Below, piece by piece: positions 51,619-59,291 of a stretch of DNA of 64,000 bases (position 1 is its first letter; each line of letters starts with the position of its first letter). The position numbers and the translations under genes are program-made. The stretch spans positions 10,372 through 74,371 of the forward strand of contig JBPCTY010000147.1 of assembly GCA_051011415.1 (NCBI GenBank), written 5' to 3'. The notes under the pieces were generated by a model, which saw nothing but the letters and a program-made list of their open reading frames with translations, ran no database searches and was not told the origin of the DNA. This stretch comes from SZUA-442 sp051011415 (GTDB lineage: Bacteria; Actinomycetota; Acidimicrobiia; Spongiisociales; UBA5794).

Positions 51619-54554
51619 GGCAGAAATGCCTCCGCCCCCTGCGGCATCGCCGGACAGGTGGCGGCGACCGAGCATGTGCGGCAGTGCTTTCCTGGCGTTG
51701 GCGGAAACTCCTCTGCGGTGATTGCGTCTGCAATCTCCACCATTCGGTCCTTCACCGAGTCGATTTCGCCCATGTCGAATGATCGGGTGCTGATGCCTCG
51801 CTTCAGGACGTCCTTCGGATACCAGAACTCTGCAGCATCGACCGAGCCAAGACCGGCGAACCTAGGGTCGGCCGCGACAGCCATCGCGTAGAAGCCGAGT
51901 TGCAGAGACGATGCGGCTTCGGCGATCGTTGCTGACTTTCCAGACTTGTAGTCGACAACGGTGACGGAGTCACCCGCGCGTTCGATCCGATCGGCGCGAC
52001 CTCTCCACGGGGTGCCATCCACTTCGAGCTCAAGTGCCACTTCAAGATCTACCGGCACACCGGTGGATGGCCAGTTTTCGTACAGGTTTGTAATCAAGGT
52101 CGCGGCTCGACGCTTCCATGCCATGCCGACGCTGTCGGAGCCGAACCCTGCCTCTGGAAAGAGAATGTCGAGTTGCCTGAGAGCTTCCTCGCTTGTTGAA
52201 CGGGGTCGTCCTTCGCTCATGGCATTTCGTTCCGCCGCTTCAAGCACATCGTGGAGCAACGTGCCGATCCGCATATAGGGGGACTCTTCGGTGGCTGAGA
52301 GCAGGAACCGCTCAGCGACGTAGCGTCGTGGACAGTCGTCGAAGCTCTTTGCCTGGCTGGGGGAGAGCTTGAGCCTGTCGGTTATCACTCCGTGGTCTGC
52401 GCCCTCGCGTCGCGTCCCATACCTATCGAGAGGTCCGGTGCCTGTCGGGTCCGTTGCGAGAAACGAGAGAGCTGCCAGCCGGTCCACCGTGGTGGCCTGC
52501 GGGTCTGCGAGAACTCGTCGCAGGCTCGAAACCATTGCCTTCGGGGTCAAGGGTGTCGCACTCGTTGATGCCGGAGTCGTAGGCCGGACGAGGCGCATGA
52601 ATCGGCTCGGCGCTGATCCGGCTCCTTCATCTGTTGCCGTTGTCGCCGTCCACACGACACGGTTGGCTGAGCGTGTCATTGCCGTATAGGCAAGGCGTCG
52701 TTCCTCGTCGAGACGGAACGTGACGTAATCGGCGGTCGCTGTTGGCAAGTTGGGGTTGAGGTGACGGACACCGAGCAGCGAGTCCCTGGTACGTAGATCA
52801 GGAAGCGCACCCTCAACAGCGTCAGCGATGAACACGACATCAAATTCGGTCCCCTTGCTGCGGTGAAGTGTCGAGATGGTGACGCCGATTGCATCGTCGA
52901 CCGAGAAGAGAGGTTCTGCCTCGAAGTCGAATTGTGCGGACAGGGCAGCGTGGTCGGCCAGAGTCGTGTGTTCGTCTCGCCCCGCAATGCGTTCCAGGAC
53001 TTGTGCATACGCCGCCCACGCCCTTCGGTCTCGCTCAAACTCGTCATCAGATGCGACGATCTCGAGCTGAGGGAGCGTTGACCAGATGGTCCACAGTCCA
53101 GCCGACGCTGGTTGGTTGTTGCACCAGGCCGGTGTGCCGATCAGATCGGCGAGTGGCTGATGCTGTTCTCCCACGGCGAGGAGCCATTCCGCGAGATCGG
53201 CGCCAGAACCGTCCGGCATTGTTGACACTTGTCCTTGGTTGAGTCTGAAGAAGGGGCCGAGCAGCACACGCCGCAGCGATGCTGCTGCCTCATCTCCTTC
53301 GATCGTTGCGGTGGCGACGATGTCATGCAGAAGCCTGATGACACGTTCATCGGTGAGCCGGTCCTCTGACTCCGTGTGAGGAATGTTGCGTCTATCAAGC
53401 GACCGAATCACGTCATCGACGAAGGGCCCGTGGCCCCTGGTGAAGACGGCAATGCGCTCAAGAGGAACGCCGTCGCTCAGGTGAAGCCTCTCAATCTCAG
53501 CGGCTATCCACTCGGCCTCTTGGCCGCTTGTTCCGAACTCGTGACACTGGACGCTCCCGCCTGTTCGCGTCGAGAGCACCTTGCCCGCTCCACCTGGCAG
53601 CTCTCTTGCGGTGAGCTCTACAGCTGCCTCAAGTACCTCGGTTGGTACGCGGAACGACGTCGTGAGAACGAGCCGTTCAGCTTCTTGTCCGAGTTCTGAC
53701 TGCACCATCGATGGAAAGTCGAACACGTTGTTGATGTCCGCACCGCGAAACGAGTAAATGGACTGGTACGGATCGGCAGCGACGATGAGATGAGTTGAGG
53801 ACCGAGCAAGCGCCGTGAGCAGCTGCGCCTGAACCGGCGAAGTGTCCTGGTATTCGTCGGCAACGATGTAGTCGAACGATGCGACCTCGGGGCTCGTGTT
53901 GACCAGCCGCAGTGCCTCGGCCATCACAAGCCCGTAGTCGATGCGTCCCGTGGTCCGTAGCTCACTGTTGTAGCGGTCCAGAAACTCGGGGAGTCCCTTC
54001 CATTGATCTCGGCCGATTGCTGCAACCGACTCCGACGACCCGAGCTGCTCGTGGTTGCGGAGAATGAAGTCGGTGACGTTGGCAGCCATTGCGGTGCTCG
54101 TGAGCACGCCTCGGAAGGCACCATGCCATTCCTGAGGATCCTCCAGTTCAAGCAGCCGAGCGACGAGCTGCTCTTGTTCTGCGCCCGGAAGCAGAGCTGG
54201 GGGTCTCACCCAGCCAAGCTCTGCGTGGTGTGCCTCGACCAACCGCATGGCAAGGGAGTGATAGGTGACAACGGTGATGCGGTGGGCCGCATTGCCGATC
54301 AGTTTCGTCAGCCGTGTCTTCAGATCGGCTACGCCGGTCCGTGAGAAGGTCAAGAGCAATATGGATTCAGGTTCGACGCCGTCCTCTATCGCAGACTCGA
54401 TGCGAGCGCAGAGGAAGCTTGTCTTTCCCGACCCGGGTCCGCCCACGACGATCTGGGGATGTTTCGAGGAGGAGACGTGATCGGTCCACTGGTCGGGACC
54501 AATTCGGACTTCGTTGGTTGCGCCGAGAGAGGCGTCGAGAGAGAGCTGTGCCAC
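51615..54554 (-). CDS. adnA: AdnA-like helicase-nuclease
   Basis: Protein of 979 residues from GTG 54554. Walker A VGGPGSGKTSF (about residue 40), LLTFSRTGVADLK, DEYQDTSPVQAQLLTAL and AADPYQSIYSFRGADI, then ISTLHRSKGTEFDVVFIADA and RRLAYTAMTRSANRVVW. The C-terminal nuclease has IGTLLHDVLEAAER, GRADRIERAGDSVTVVDYKS and Fe-S CRTCSVAATC plus Cys in SFDDCPRRY. Both motor and nuclease sites look intact. It mirrors the mycobacterial AdnAB heterodimer; the gene order A then B is as I recall it. ATG overlap makes 1:1 synthesis likely. Confidence 0.85.
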   Translation of the reverse strand: MAQLSLDASLGATNEVRIGPDQWTDHVSSSKHPQIVVGGPGSGKTSFLCARIESAIEDGVEPESILLLTFSRTGVADLKTRLTKLIGNAAHRITVVTYHSLAMRLVEAHHAELGWVRPPALLPGAEQEQLVARLLELEDPQEWHGAFRGVLTSTAMAANVTDFILRNHEQLGSSESVAAIGRDQWKGLPEFLDRYNSELRTTGRIDYGLVMAEALRLVNTSPEVASFDYIVADEYQDTSPVQAQLLTALARSSTHLIVAADPYQSIYSFRGADINNVFDFPSMVQSELGQEAERLVLTTSFRVPTEVLEAAVELTARELPGGAGKVLSTRTGGSVQCHEFGTSGQEAEWIAAEIERLHLSDGVPLERIAVFTRGHGPFVDDVIRSLDRRNIPHTESEDRLTDERVIRLLHDIVATATIEGDEAAASLRRVLLGPFFRLNQGQVSTMPDGSGADLAEWLLAVGEQHQPLADLIGTPAWCNNQPASAGLWTIWSTLPQLEIVASDDEFERDRRAWAAYAQVLERIAGRDEHTTLADHAALSAQFDFEAEPLFSVDDAIGVTISTLHRSKGTEFDVVFIADAVEGALPDLRTRDSLLGVRHLNPNLPTATADYVTFRLDEERRLAYTAMTRSANRVVWTATTATDEGAGSAPSRFMRLVRPTTPASTSATPLTPKAMVSSLRRVLADPQATTVDRLAALSFLATDPTGTGPLDRYGTRREGADHGVITDRLKLSPSQAKSFDDCPRRYVAERFLLSATEESPYMRIGTLLHDVLEAAERNAMSEGRPRSTSEEALRQLDILFPEAGFGSDSVGMAWKRRAATLITNLYENWPSTGVPVDLEVALELEVDGTPWRGRADRIERAGDSVTVVDYKSGKSATIAEAASSLQLGFYAMAVAADPRFAGLGSVDAAEFWYPKDVLKRGISTRSFDMGEIDSVKDRMVEIADAITAEEFPPTPGKHCRTCSVAATCPAMPQGAEAFLP

Positions 54555-54557
54555 GGA

Positions 54558-55400
54558 TCAGCCAGCTGATCCGACGGATGCATCACCCTGCCACGCAGGA
54601 CAGAGTTCTGCCTTGAAGTCGCACCAATCGCACAGAGGGGACGTGCGGGCCGGCCAGACATCTGTGTCGATGGCCTTGTCGATCGCACCCCACAGTGCAC
54701 GGAGCTGCTTGTGCATCGCATCGAGCTGTTGGTCGTTGATGTCCATCGTGTACTCGGTTGGTCCGTTGAGATAGAGCAATCGAATCCTGTGTGGGGTGAT
54801 GCCTCGCGTGATCCGAATGAGGAGGGCGTAGATCTTGAGGGCAAAGAACGCCTTGTTCGCATACCGCTCGGGCGGTGCCTTGCCCGTCTTGTAGTCGGTG
54901 ATGACGAGCACTTCTCTGTCGTTGCCATCCGGCCCCGGCTCAGTGACGGTCTCCATACGGTCGAGGATGCCGCGGATCTTCATGTCGCCGACCTCGACCG
55001 TCAGATCCATCTCGAGCTCCATCGGCTCGAACGCCGTCGGGTCCTCCATCGAGAAATAGGACGCAAGCAGTTGGAGCGAACCGACACCCCACTCGCGTTC
55101 TTCTGCCTGCGTTGCAAACAGATCTGGGTACTCGGTCTGCTTCAGCTCGCTCCAAGCTTCGCGGAACAGATCGAAGAGATGATCGGGTGTCCGGTCGTCT
55201 GCGGGGAGCTCGAACAGTCGCTCAAGCGCGAGATGTGCGGTGGTCCCCCTGGCCTGATGAACCGTTGGTTCGGTTTCGATCTTGTCGATCGACTTGAATT
55301 TGTAGAGCTGTGGGCACGTCTTGAAATCTGATGCCCTGCTTGGTGAAAGCGATGTCAACGCAGGCGGCTGGAGCGGGACTTCGGAAGCAGTTTCGGTCAT
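54558..55400 (-). CDS. RecB-family PD-(D/E)XK exonuclease with Fe-S cysteines
   Basis: Protein of 280 residues. SRASDFKTCPQLYKFK (first Cys), GTTAHLALERLFELP (His), IRGILDRMETV (Asp), VLVITDYKTGKAPPERY and CDWCDFKAELC. Its size and order match stand-alone RecB-type exonucleases found in many actinobacteria. It is first in a minus-strand group followed by the AdnA/AdnB-like genes 3 bases away, so it probably works in double-strand-break processing. ATG 55400 is leaderless (TACAGT 7 bases upstream). Divergent from RNA 1. Confidence 0.85.
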   Translation of the reverse strand: MTETASEVPLQPPALTSLSPSRASDFKTCPQLYKFKSIDKIETEPTVHQARGTTAHLALERLFELPADDRTPDHLFDLFREAWSELKQTEYPDLFATQAEEREWGVGSLQLLASYFSMEDPTAFEPMELEMDLTVEVGDMKIRGILDRMETVTEPGPDGNDREVLVITDYKTGKAPPERYANKAFFALKIYALLIRITRGITPHRIRLLYLNGPTEYTMDINDQQLDAMHKQLRALWGAIDKAIDTDVWPARTSPLCDWCDFKAELCPAWQGDASVGSAG

Positions 55401-55467
55401 GATTGTGACTGTACCGCACGCCCGTGACACGCCCGCGATACGCAATCCCCATCGCCGAGAGGGGCTT

Positions 55468-55507
55468 CGCGAAAACTCGAAACAAGACGCGAAAAGCAAC
55501 AAGCGTT
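55468..55507 (+). promoter_or_regulatory. Upstream element of structured RNA 1: two CGCGAAAA boxes
   Basis: CGCGAAAA occurs at 55468-55475 and 55488-55495, 20 bp apart, with A-tracts in helical phase, followed by AGCGTT at 55502-55507. The same three elements with identical 20- and 14-bp offsets occur before RNA 2. They could be an UP-like element or a regulator site; -35/-10 positions are not certain. Confidence 0.6.
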
Positions 55508-55531
55508 GTGGGTTGCATCAGCCCCGGGTGC

Positions 55532-55948
55532 GGTTTACCTTCTCAGTTGTTCGAAGGGCGAAAGCCTGGAGAGACGGCAGATCCGATCCCTCGGGAAAGG
55601 ATCACCGGGTAAAACCGGGTCGTGTGGACGGAGGCAACTCCGGACACCGCCACCAAACGCTTCGGCGGGAGGTGAGGTCTTGAGGAGGAGCCCAGCCTTC
55701 GATAGACCACCGGGACGCAGCCGAAAGGCAGCGACCCACCCGAAGGGACTTCGGTCCCGAAGGGAGCGTACGCAGGACTTCGGTCAGGCGGGCGCAGATC
55801 TGGAAGCGGAACCGGCCTCGGTCGGGATCGGGACCAGGTCAGCCGGACGGAGCCGGGAAACTGGCGAGGTCCGGATCGGAGTGAGCTTCGGTTCACTTCA
55901 TGGAAACCCCGAGAGGGCGAGACTTCGGTTGAGCTTCCTCGGGGTTTC
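55532..55948 (+). ncRNA. Candidate large structured noncoding RNA 1 (about 417 nt)
   Basis: No credible protein: the frames here are low-complexity Arg/Gly/Ser-rich. The plus strand is crowded with stable hairpins: GGC-GAAA-GCC (55557-55566), CGGAG-GCAA-CTCCG (55629-55642) inside GTGT/ACAC, CGC-TTCG-GCG (55658-55667) inside CACC/GGTG, CGCAGCC-GAAA-GGCAGCG (55716-55733), GGGAC-TTCG-GTCCC (55745-55758), CCGGAC/GTCCGG (55843-55848/55869-55874) enclosing GCCGG-GAAA-CTGGC, and AGTGAGC-TTCG-GTTCACT (55880-55897), ending in a terminator. The 5' GGTTTACC can pair with GGTAAAACC (55608-55616). GAAA and UUCG loops exist only in this sense. The 5' end is approximate. I recognise no known RNA family (not RNase P, tmRNA, 6S or SRP by their landmarks). 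Confidence 0.75.
55903..55948 (+). terminator. Terminator hairpin of RNA 1 (possibly bidirectional)
   Basis: GAAACCCCGAG (55903-55913) pairs perfectly with CTCGGGGTTTC (55938-55948); inner bases form a further GAC-TTCG-GTT hairpin. It also lies just past the stop of the minus-strand lipoprotein gene, so it may end both transcripts. Confidence 0.8.
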
Positions 55949-55953
55949 TGCAT

Positions 55954-56541
55954 TCAGCAGTTCGGTACACGCTCGATCAGCTGTACCAGCGCATCATCGT
56001 CGGTTGACCAAAGGTTTCCAGCCAGATGCTCATCGTGTGATCCGTCGATGGTGTAGGTGGCGAGATCGATGCGTTCGTCGTCTTCGATCGTCAATCGAGA
56101 CCCGTATGCGTCCTCGAGATCGATCCTGGTCGAATCGAGACCGATTCCCTCCTCGGTCCGAAGACCGAGTCTGCGAAAGTCCTCAGCGTTTCCTGTGACG
56201 GGATCGAAACCGTACGACCATGTGTGGAACACCGACTGGACCCCATCGTCGACAAACAGGAGGACGAGGTTGCCCCATGAGACGAGTCGCGTCTCGCCAC
56301 CCGGGCACTGAGGAACCTGGACCCTTGTGTCCTCGTCCGCCGAGTCGGCATCCCATCCACCAAGCTGGGAAGAGAGTCCAGATATGACCTCGTCCGCGGC
56401 CATGCCGATGCGGAACTCACCGATGCCATTCTCTGCCAAGACAAGCGAAGGATGGGGATTCGATTGGGATTCGTCCGAACCACTGCAGGACGCCAGAACC
56501 AGGGCAGCCACGGTTAGTCCGACGACAACTACGGAGCGCAT
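55954..56541 (-). CDS. Unknown lipoprotein between the two structured RNAs
   Basis: Protein of 195 residues. Lipobox ALVLASCSG (Cys about residue 19) then an acidic mature domain with ENGIGEFRIGMAADEVISGL (resembling beta-lactamase-inhibitor-like or EF-hand-free lipoproteins where GxxxxGMxxxxV recurs), two cysteines (VPQCPGGE and the C-terminal PNC) that could pair. I do not recognise the family or a function. ATG 56541 is leaderless (TACGCT 6 bases upstream) and diverges from the RNA 2 promoter; the end lies beside the RNA 1 terminator. Confidence 0.8.
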   Translation of the reverse strand: MRSVVVVGLTVAALVLASCSGSDESQSNPHPSLVLAENGIGEFRIGMAADEVISGLSSQLGGWDADSADEDTRVQVPQCPGGETRLVSWGNLVLLFVDDGVQSVFHTWSYGFDPVTGNAEDFRRLGLRTEEGIGLDSTRIDLEDAYGSRLTIEDDERIDLATYTIDGSHDEHLAGNLWSTDDDALVQLIERVPNC

Positions 56542-56561
56542 ATCTGCAGCGTACCGGTGAC

Positions 56562-56601
56562 CGCGAAAACTGCCCGCAACTCGCGAAAACGAAGGAGCGT
56601 T
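56562..56601 (+). promoter_or_regulatory. Upstream element of structured RNA 2: two CGCGAAAA boxes
   Basis: CGCGAAAA at 56562-56569 and 56582-56589 (20 bp apart), then AGCGTT at 56596-56601 (14 bp from the second box), exactly as before RNA 1. TTGACT follows at 56602-56607. From AGCGTT to GGTTTACC is 41 bases here and 30 in RNA 1, a difference of one helical turn. Confidence 0.6.
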
Positions 56602-56636
56602 TTGACTTGCGAAGCAGCACCACATGCCCCAATATT

Positions 56637-56924
56637 GGTTTACCGCAGAAGGGGAAACCCGGAAGCGGGCGTCGAAGGGAAACCGACGGCGGCTGGCGAA
56701 AGCCAGCAGGGTCCGGAAACGGATCCAAAACTCTGGACGGAGACACCCTCGGGTGGAAAGAGGCGAAAGCCAGCCGGACGGCTTAGGTCGGACGGAACGG
56801 AAGGAGAGGGAGTGAGCTTCGGCTCATGACCGGGCTCCGCTTGCGGAGCAGCGAGATCACTGATCGAAAGGTCAGATGGTTCGCAGAGAACCCCAAGGGG
56901 GCTCCGGCTTCCTTGGGGTTTCTC
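56637..56924 (+). ncRNA. Candidate structured noncoding RNA 2 (about 288 nt), homologue of RNA 1
   Basis: Hairpins on the plus strand: GCTGGC-GAAA-GCCAGC (56692-56707), GGGTCCG-GAAA-CGGATCC (56709-56726), CACC-CTCG-GGTG (56744-56755), GGC-GAAA-GCC (56762-56771), GTGAGC-TTCG-GCTCAT (56812-56827), GCTCCG-CTTG-CGGAGC (56834-56849), CTGATC-GAAA-GGTCAG (56860-56875) and a terminal hairpin. The 5' GGTTTACC can pair with GGGAAACC (56652-56659). It shares with RNA 1 CAGCCGGACGG and, 40 bases later, AGTGAGCTTCGG. It ends just before the leaderless PH-domain gene. The 5' end is approximate. Shorter than RNA 1, so the upper middle part is variable. Confidence 0.75.
56886..56924 (+). terminator. Terminator hairpin of RNA 2
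   Basis: GAGAACCCCAAGG (56886-56898) pairs with CCTTGGGGTTTCTC (56911-56924) with one bulged T; loop GGGCTCCGGCTT. It matches the RNA 1 terminator in its AACCCC/GGGGTTTC core. Confidence 0.8.
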
Positions 56925-56959
56925 GCGTCCGGAGTACCACACCCCGCTAATGTGCTCCT

Positions 56960-57565
56960 ATGGCTTGGCCCGAAGACGCACTCTCACACGACGAACAAAT
57001 CATCACTTCCTTCCGACCACACTGGAAGCTGCTGTTCGTCCCGTTCCTCTGGTTCATCGGTTTCCTGATTGCGGGTTCTCTCGTGGCGGTGTACCTCGAT
57101 TTCGCCCGGTGGGTGGTATTGGCGATCATCGTCGGGTTCTTTGTCTACTTCGTCGTGCGGCCGCTTGTCGCCTGGGCGACCACTCGCTATGTGCTGACAA
57201 CCGAACGGCTGATCACCCGCAAAGGCCTGATCGCAAAATCCGGAATCGAGATTCCACTCGAGCGCATCACAAACGTGAACTTCAGCCAAAGCGTCTTCGA
57301 ACGAATGCTCGGTGCGGGCGATCTTCTGGTGGAATCCGCAGGCACCACGGGGCAGTCGGAGTTCAAGGACATCCCACACCCGGACGAATTCCAGTCGCTC
57401 CTCTACAAGGTGAGGGAACAGAGATCGATTGAGCTCTCTGGCTCGGCGCCGGCCGGCAAGGACCATGCGGGATCGATCAGGGATCTTGCCAAGCTGAGGG
57501 ACGAAGGTCTGATCTCAGCCGAAGAGTACGAGGCAAAGCGCCAGGAACTGCTCGACGACATGTAG
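56960..57565 (+). CDS. Membrane PH-like (DUF304) protein with SHOCT tail
   Basis: Protein of 201 residues. Two membrane helices (LLFVPFLWFIGFLIAGSLVA and WVVLAIIVGFFVYFVV) are followed by a bacterial PH domain (YVLTTERLITRKGLIAKSGI, PLERITNVNFSQSVFERMLG) and a C-terminal SHOCT motif (LRDEGLISAEEYEAKRQELL). Such proteins are scaffolds or oligomerisation modules of unknown role. ATG 56960 is leaderless (TAATGT 6 bases upstream). It is convergent with the methyltransferase gene. Confidence 0.88.
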   Translation: MAWPEDALSHDEQIITSFRPHWKLLFVPFLWFIGFLIAGSLVAVYLDFARWVVLAIIVGFFVYFVVRPLVAWATTRYVLTTERLITRKGLIAKSGIEIPLERITNVNFSQSVFERMLGAGDLLVESAGTTGQSEFKDIPHPDEFQSLLYKVREQRSIELSGSAPAGKDHAGSIRDLAKLRDEGLISAEEYEAKRQELLDDM

Positions 57566-57573
57566 CCCGGCGT

Positions 57574-58800
57574 CTAATCGACGTCGACCTCGAACGGCCG
57601 GCGGTCGAACGTTGCCACGACCTCTACGTGGAATGTCTGCGGAAACATGTCAACGGGTGTGGCCTCGATGAAGTCGTACCCGATCTCGCCCAGTGCCCGC
57701 GCATCTCGAGCGAGCGACGCAGGGTCGCACGACACATACACGATGCGTCTGGGCATCGAAGACGTCACCGCATCGATCCCGTTACCGCCGAGTCCCTTGC
57801 GGGGCGGATCAACGATTGCGACATCCCAGTAGGCATCGAGAGATTCAATGTCCTTGGTCACTGACCCGGTGACGTAGTGGTGTTCAACACCCGCTGCCGT
57901 GAGGTTCCGACGCGCGAAGTCAACAGCGGCCCTGCCCGTGTCCATCCCGAGCACCAGATCAGCGTCCTTGCCGACGGTTGCCCCAAACAAACCGACGCCG
58001 CAGTATCCGTCAAAGAGAGTCTCCCCGGGTTGGAGATCTGCCGCAGCCCCGGCGAGTGCGACAAGGCTGTCTGCTCCATCGGTGTTGTTCTGGAAGAAAC
58101 CTGCGATCGGAATCGTGAACAAGGTGTCTGCGACGATCTCGTCGAGTACCGCATCGCCGATAACGCCACGAGCTTTCTTCCCGGTCATCTGTGCGACGGG
58201 GATGCCCCAGCTTTCGGCTTGGGATGGAATTGCGCCGTCGATAACCGCAAGCCTCCGGCCGGTCCTGATCCCTGTGCGCAAGGTGATCCGATCGACTCCC
58301 GTCAAGTCGCCGAGTGAAGCGAACACGGGCTGAAGCGTTGGGTGCAGGAGAGGGCAGTCGTCGAGGGGAACGACATCGTTCGATCGGGACCGCATCAAGC
58401 CGGCACGACCTTCGACAACATGAAAGTCCATCCTCGTGCGATATCCGAGCTCAGGTCCTGCAGCGACGGTCTGGTGGACTGTTGGCTCGCTGATCCGTCC
58501 GATGTGTGACAGCTGCGACGCAACGATGTCTCGCTTCCACTCCCTTTGTTCGGCGATGTTCGCAAATTGCCATTGACACCCACCACACACCAATGCGTGG
58601 GGACAAGGCGGTGTGCGACGTTCGGGTGATGGCTCAACGATTTCCACGACCGATGTGCGCGCCCACGACCCCCGATCTTCGGTGACGCGCGCCAACACGA
58701 CCTCCCCAGGCATGGCGCCTGCGATGAAGTGGGCCTTGCCATCGTGGCGAGCAACTGCTTCGCCGCCGTGGGCCATGGATGATGGGTGGAGTTCCAGCAC
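57574..58800 (-). CDS. TRAM-domain RNA (uracil-5-)-methyltransferase, RlmCD/TrmA-like
   Basis: Protein of 408 residues from GTG 58800. N-terminal TRAM-like domain (about 1-60), a four-cysteine site including CPHALVCGGCQWQ, AdoMet domain LFDGYCGVGLFG, and catalytic DPPRKGLGG and YVSCDPASLARD (nucleophilic Cys). It makes 5-methyluridine in 23S rRNA or tRNA. GTG is supported by TAGGTT 6 bases upstream (leaderless). Confidence 0.9.
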   Translation of the reverse strand: MLELHPSSMAHGGEAVARHDGKAHFIAGAMPGEVVLARVTEDRGSWARTSVVEIVEPSPERRTPPCPHALVCGGCQWQFANIAEQREWKRDIVASQLSHIGRISEPTVHQTVAAGPELGYRTRMDFHVVEGRAGLMRSRSNDVVPLDDCPLLHPTLQPVFASLGDLTGVDRITLRTGIRTGRRLAVIDGAIPSQAESWGIPVAQMTGKKARGVIGDAVLDEIVADTLFTIPIAGFFQNNTDGADSLVALAGAAADLQPGETLFDGYCGVGLFGATVGKDADLVLGMDTGRAAVDFARRNLTAAGVEHHYVTGSVTKDIESLDAYWDVAIVDPPRKGLGGNGIDAVTSSMPRRIVYVSCDPASLARDARALGEIGYDFIEATPVDMFPQTFHVEVVATFDRRPFEVDVD

Positions 58801-58805
58801 GGGGA

Positions 58806-58812
58806 TAACCTA
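58806..58812. promoter_or_regulatory. Shared divergent -10 TAACCTA
   Basis: TAACCT reads on the plus strand (58806-58811, toward the small membrane gene) and TAGGTT on the minus strand (58812-58807, 6 bases before the methyltransferase GTG). Nearly symmetric -10 elements of this kind fire in both directions. Confidence 0.45.
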
Positions 58813-58860
58813 CCGCTCCGCGGTCCCTGTGAGCCGCAGTCGTCGCGAGTGGAGTGATCG

Positions 58861-59229
58861 GTGCTGAGTTCAGTACTCGAGTTTCATCAGAGCTGGTTCT
58901 ACGTGGCGGTCGTGGCATGCGGCGTCGTTGGGGTGTGGGGAGTCGTTCTCGCCATCATCAAGAGACCGCCAAGGCGCCCGTTTGCAGTAGCCCGTGCGAT
59001 CGCCATCGTCGCGATGCTGGTGCAGGTGCTTGCCGGTGTCTATTTGTACTCGAACGGCATGCGACCTGGGAACTCCTTTCACGTGTTCTATGGCGTCGTC
59101 ATCGTGATCACCTTGACGCTTGCCTATCTGTACCGGTCGACGATGGCAAAGAGACCCGGTCTGGCATACGGAATCCTGCTGCTCTTTGTCATGGGTCTTG
59201 GGCTGCGAGCCTGGGCAAACGTTGCGTAG
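58861..59229 (+). CDS. Small four-helix membrane protein of unknown function
   Basis: Protein of 122 residues, GTG start with GTGGAGTG before it. Four hydrophobic segments (WFYVAVVACGVVGVWGVVLA; AIAIVAMLVQVLAGVYLY; FHVFYGVVIVITLTLAYLY; AYGILLLFVMGLGLRAW). No family recognised. It lies just before fabI in the same direction with a 62-base gap. Confidence 0.72.
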   Translation: MLSSVLEFHQSWFYVAVVACGVVGVWGVVLAIIKRPPRRPFAVARAIAIVAMLVQVLAGVYLYSNGMRPGNSFHVFYGVVIVITLTLAYLYRSTMAKRPGLAYGILLLFVMGLGLRAWANVA

Positions 59230-59291
59230 CGATATCGACAGCCTGTGCGTCTAACCTCGTTCGAACCGATGTCGTAGGGACTGGAGCGGAC

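Noticed and set aside
50548..51891. 447-codon plus-strand frame over adnB/adnA
   Set aside because: Antisense shadow spanning two well-supported helicase genes.
55532..55948. Group II intron or RNase P for RNA 1
   Set aside because: GTGCG before GGTTTACC recalls an intron start, but no domain V, no intron-encoded protein and no equivalent in RNA 2; RNase P core strings are absent.
55506..56198. Long plus-strand frame across RNA 1 (230 codons)
   Set aside because: The protein is Arg/Ser/Gly-rich with no domain; it follows from GAAA/TTCG repeats and crosses the terminator and the lipoprotein gene.
56624..56829. Small plus-strand frames across RNA 2
   Set aside because: Low complexity, charged, coinciding with hairpins.
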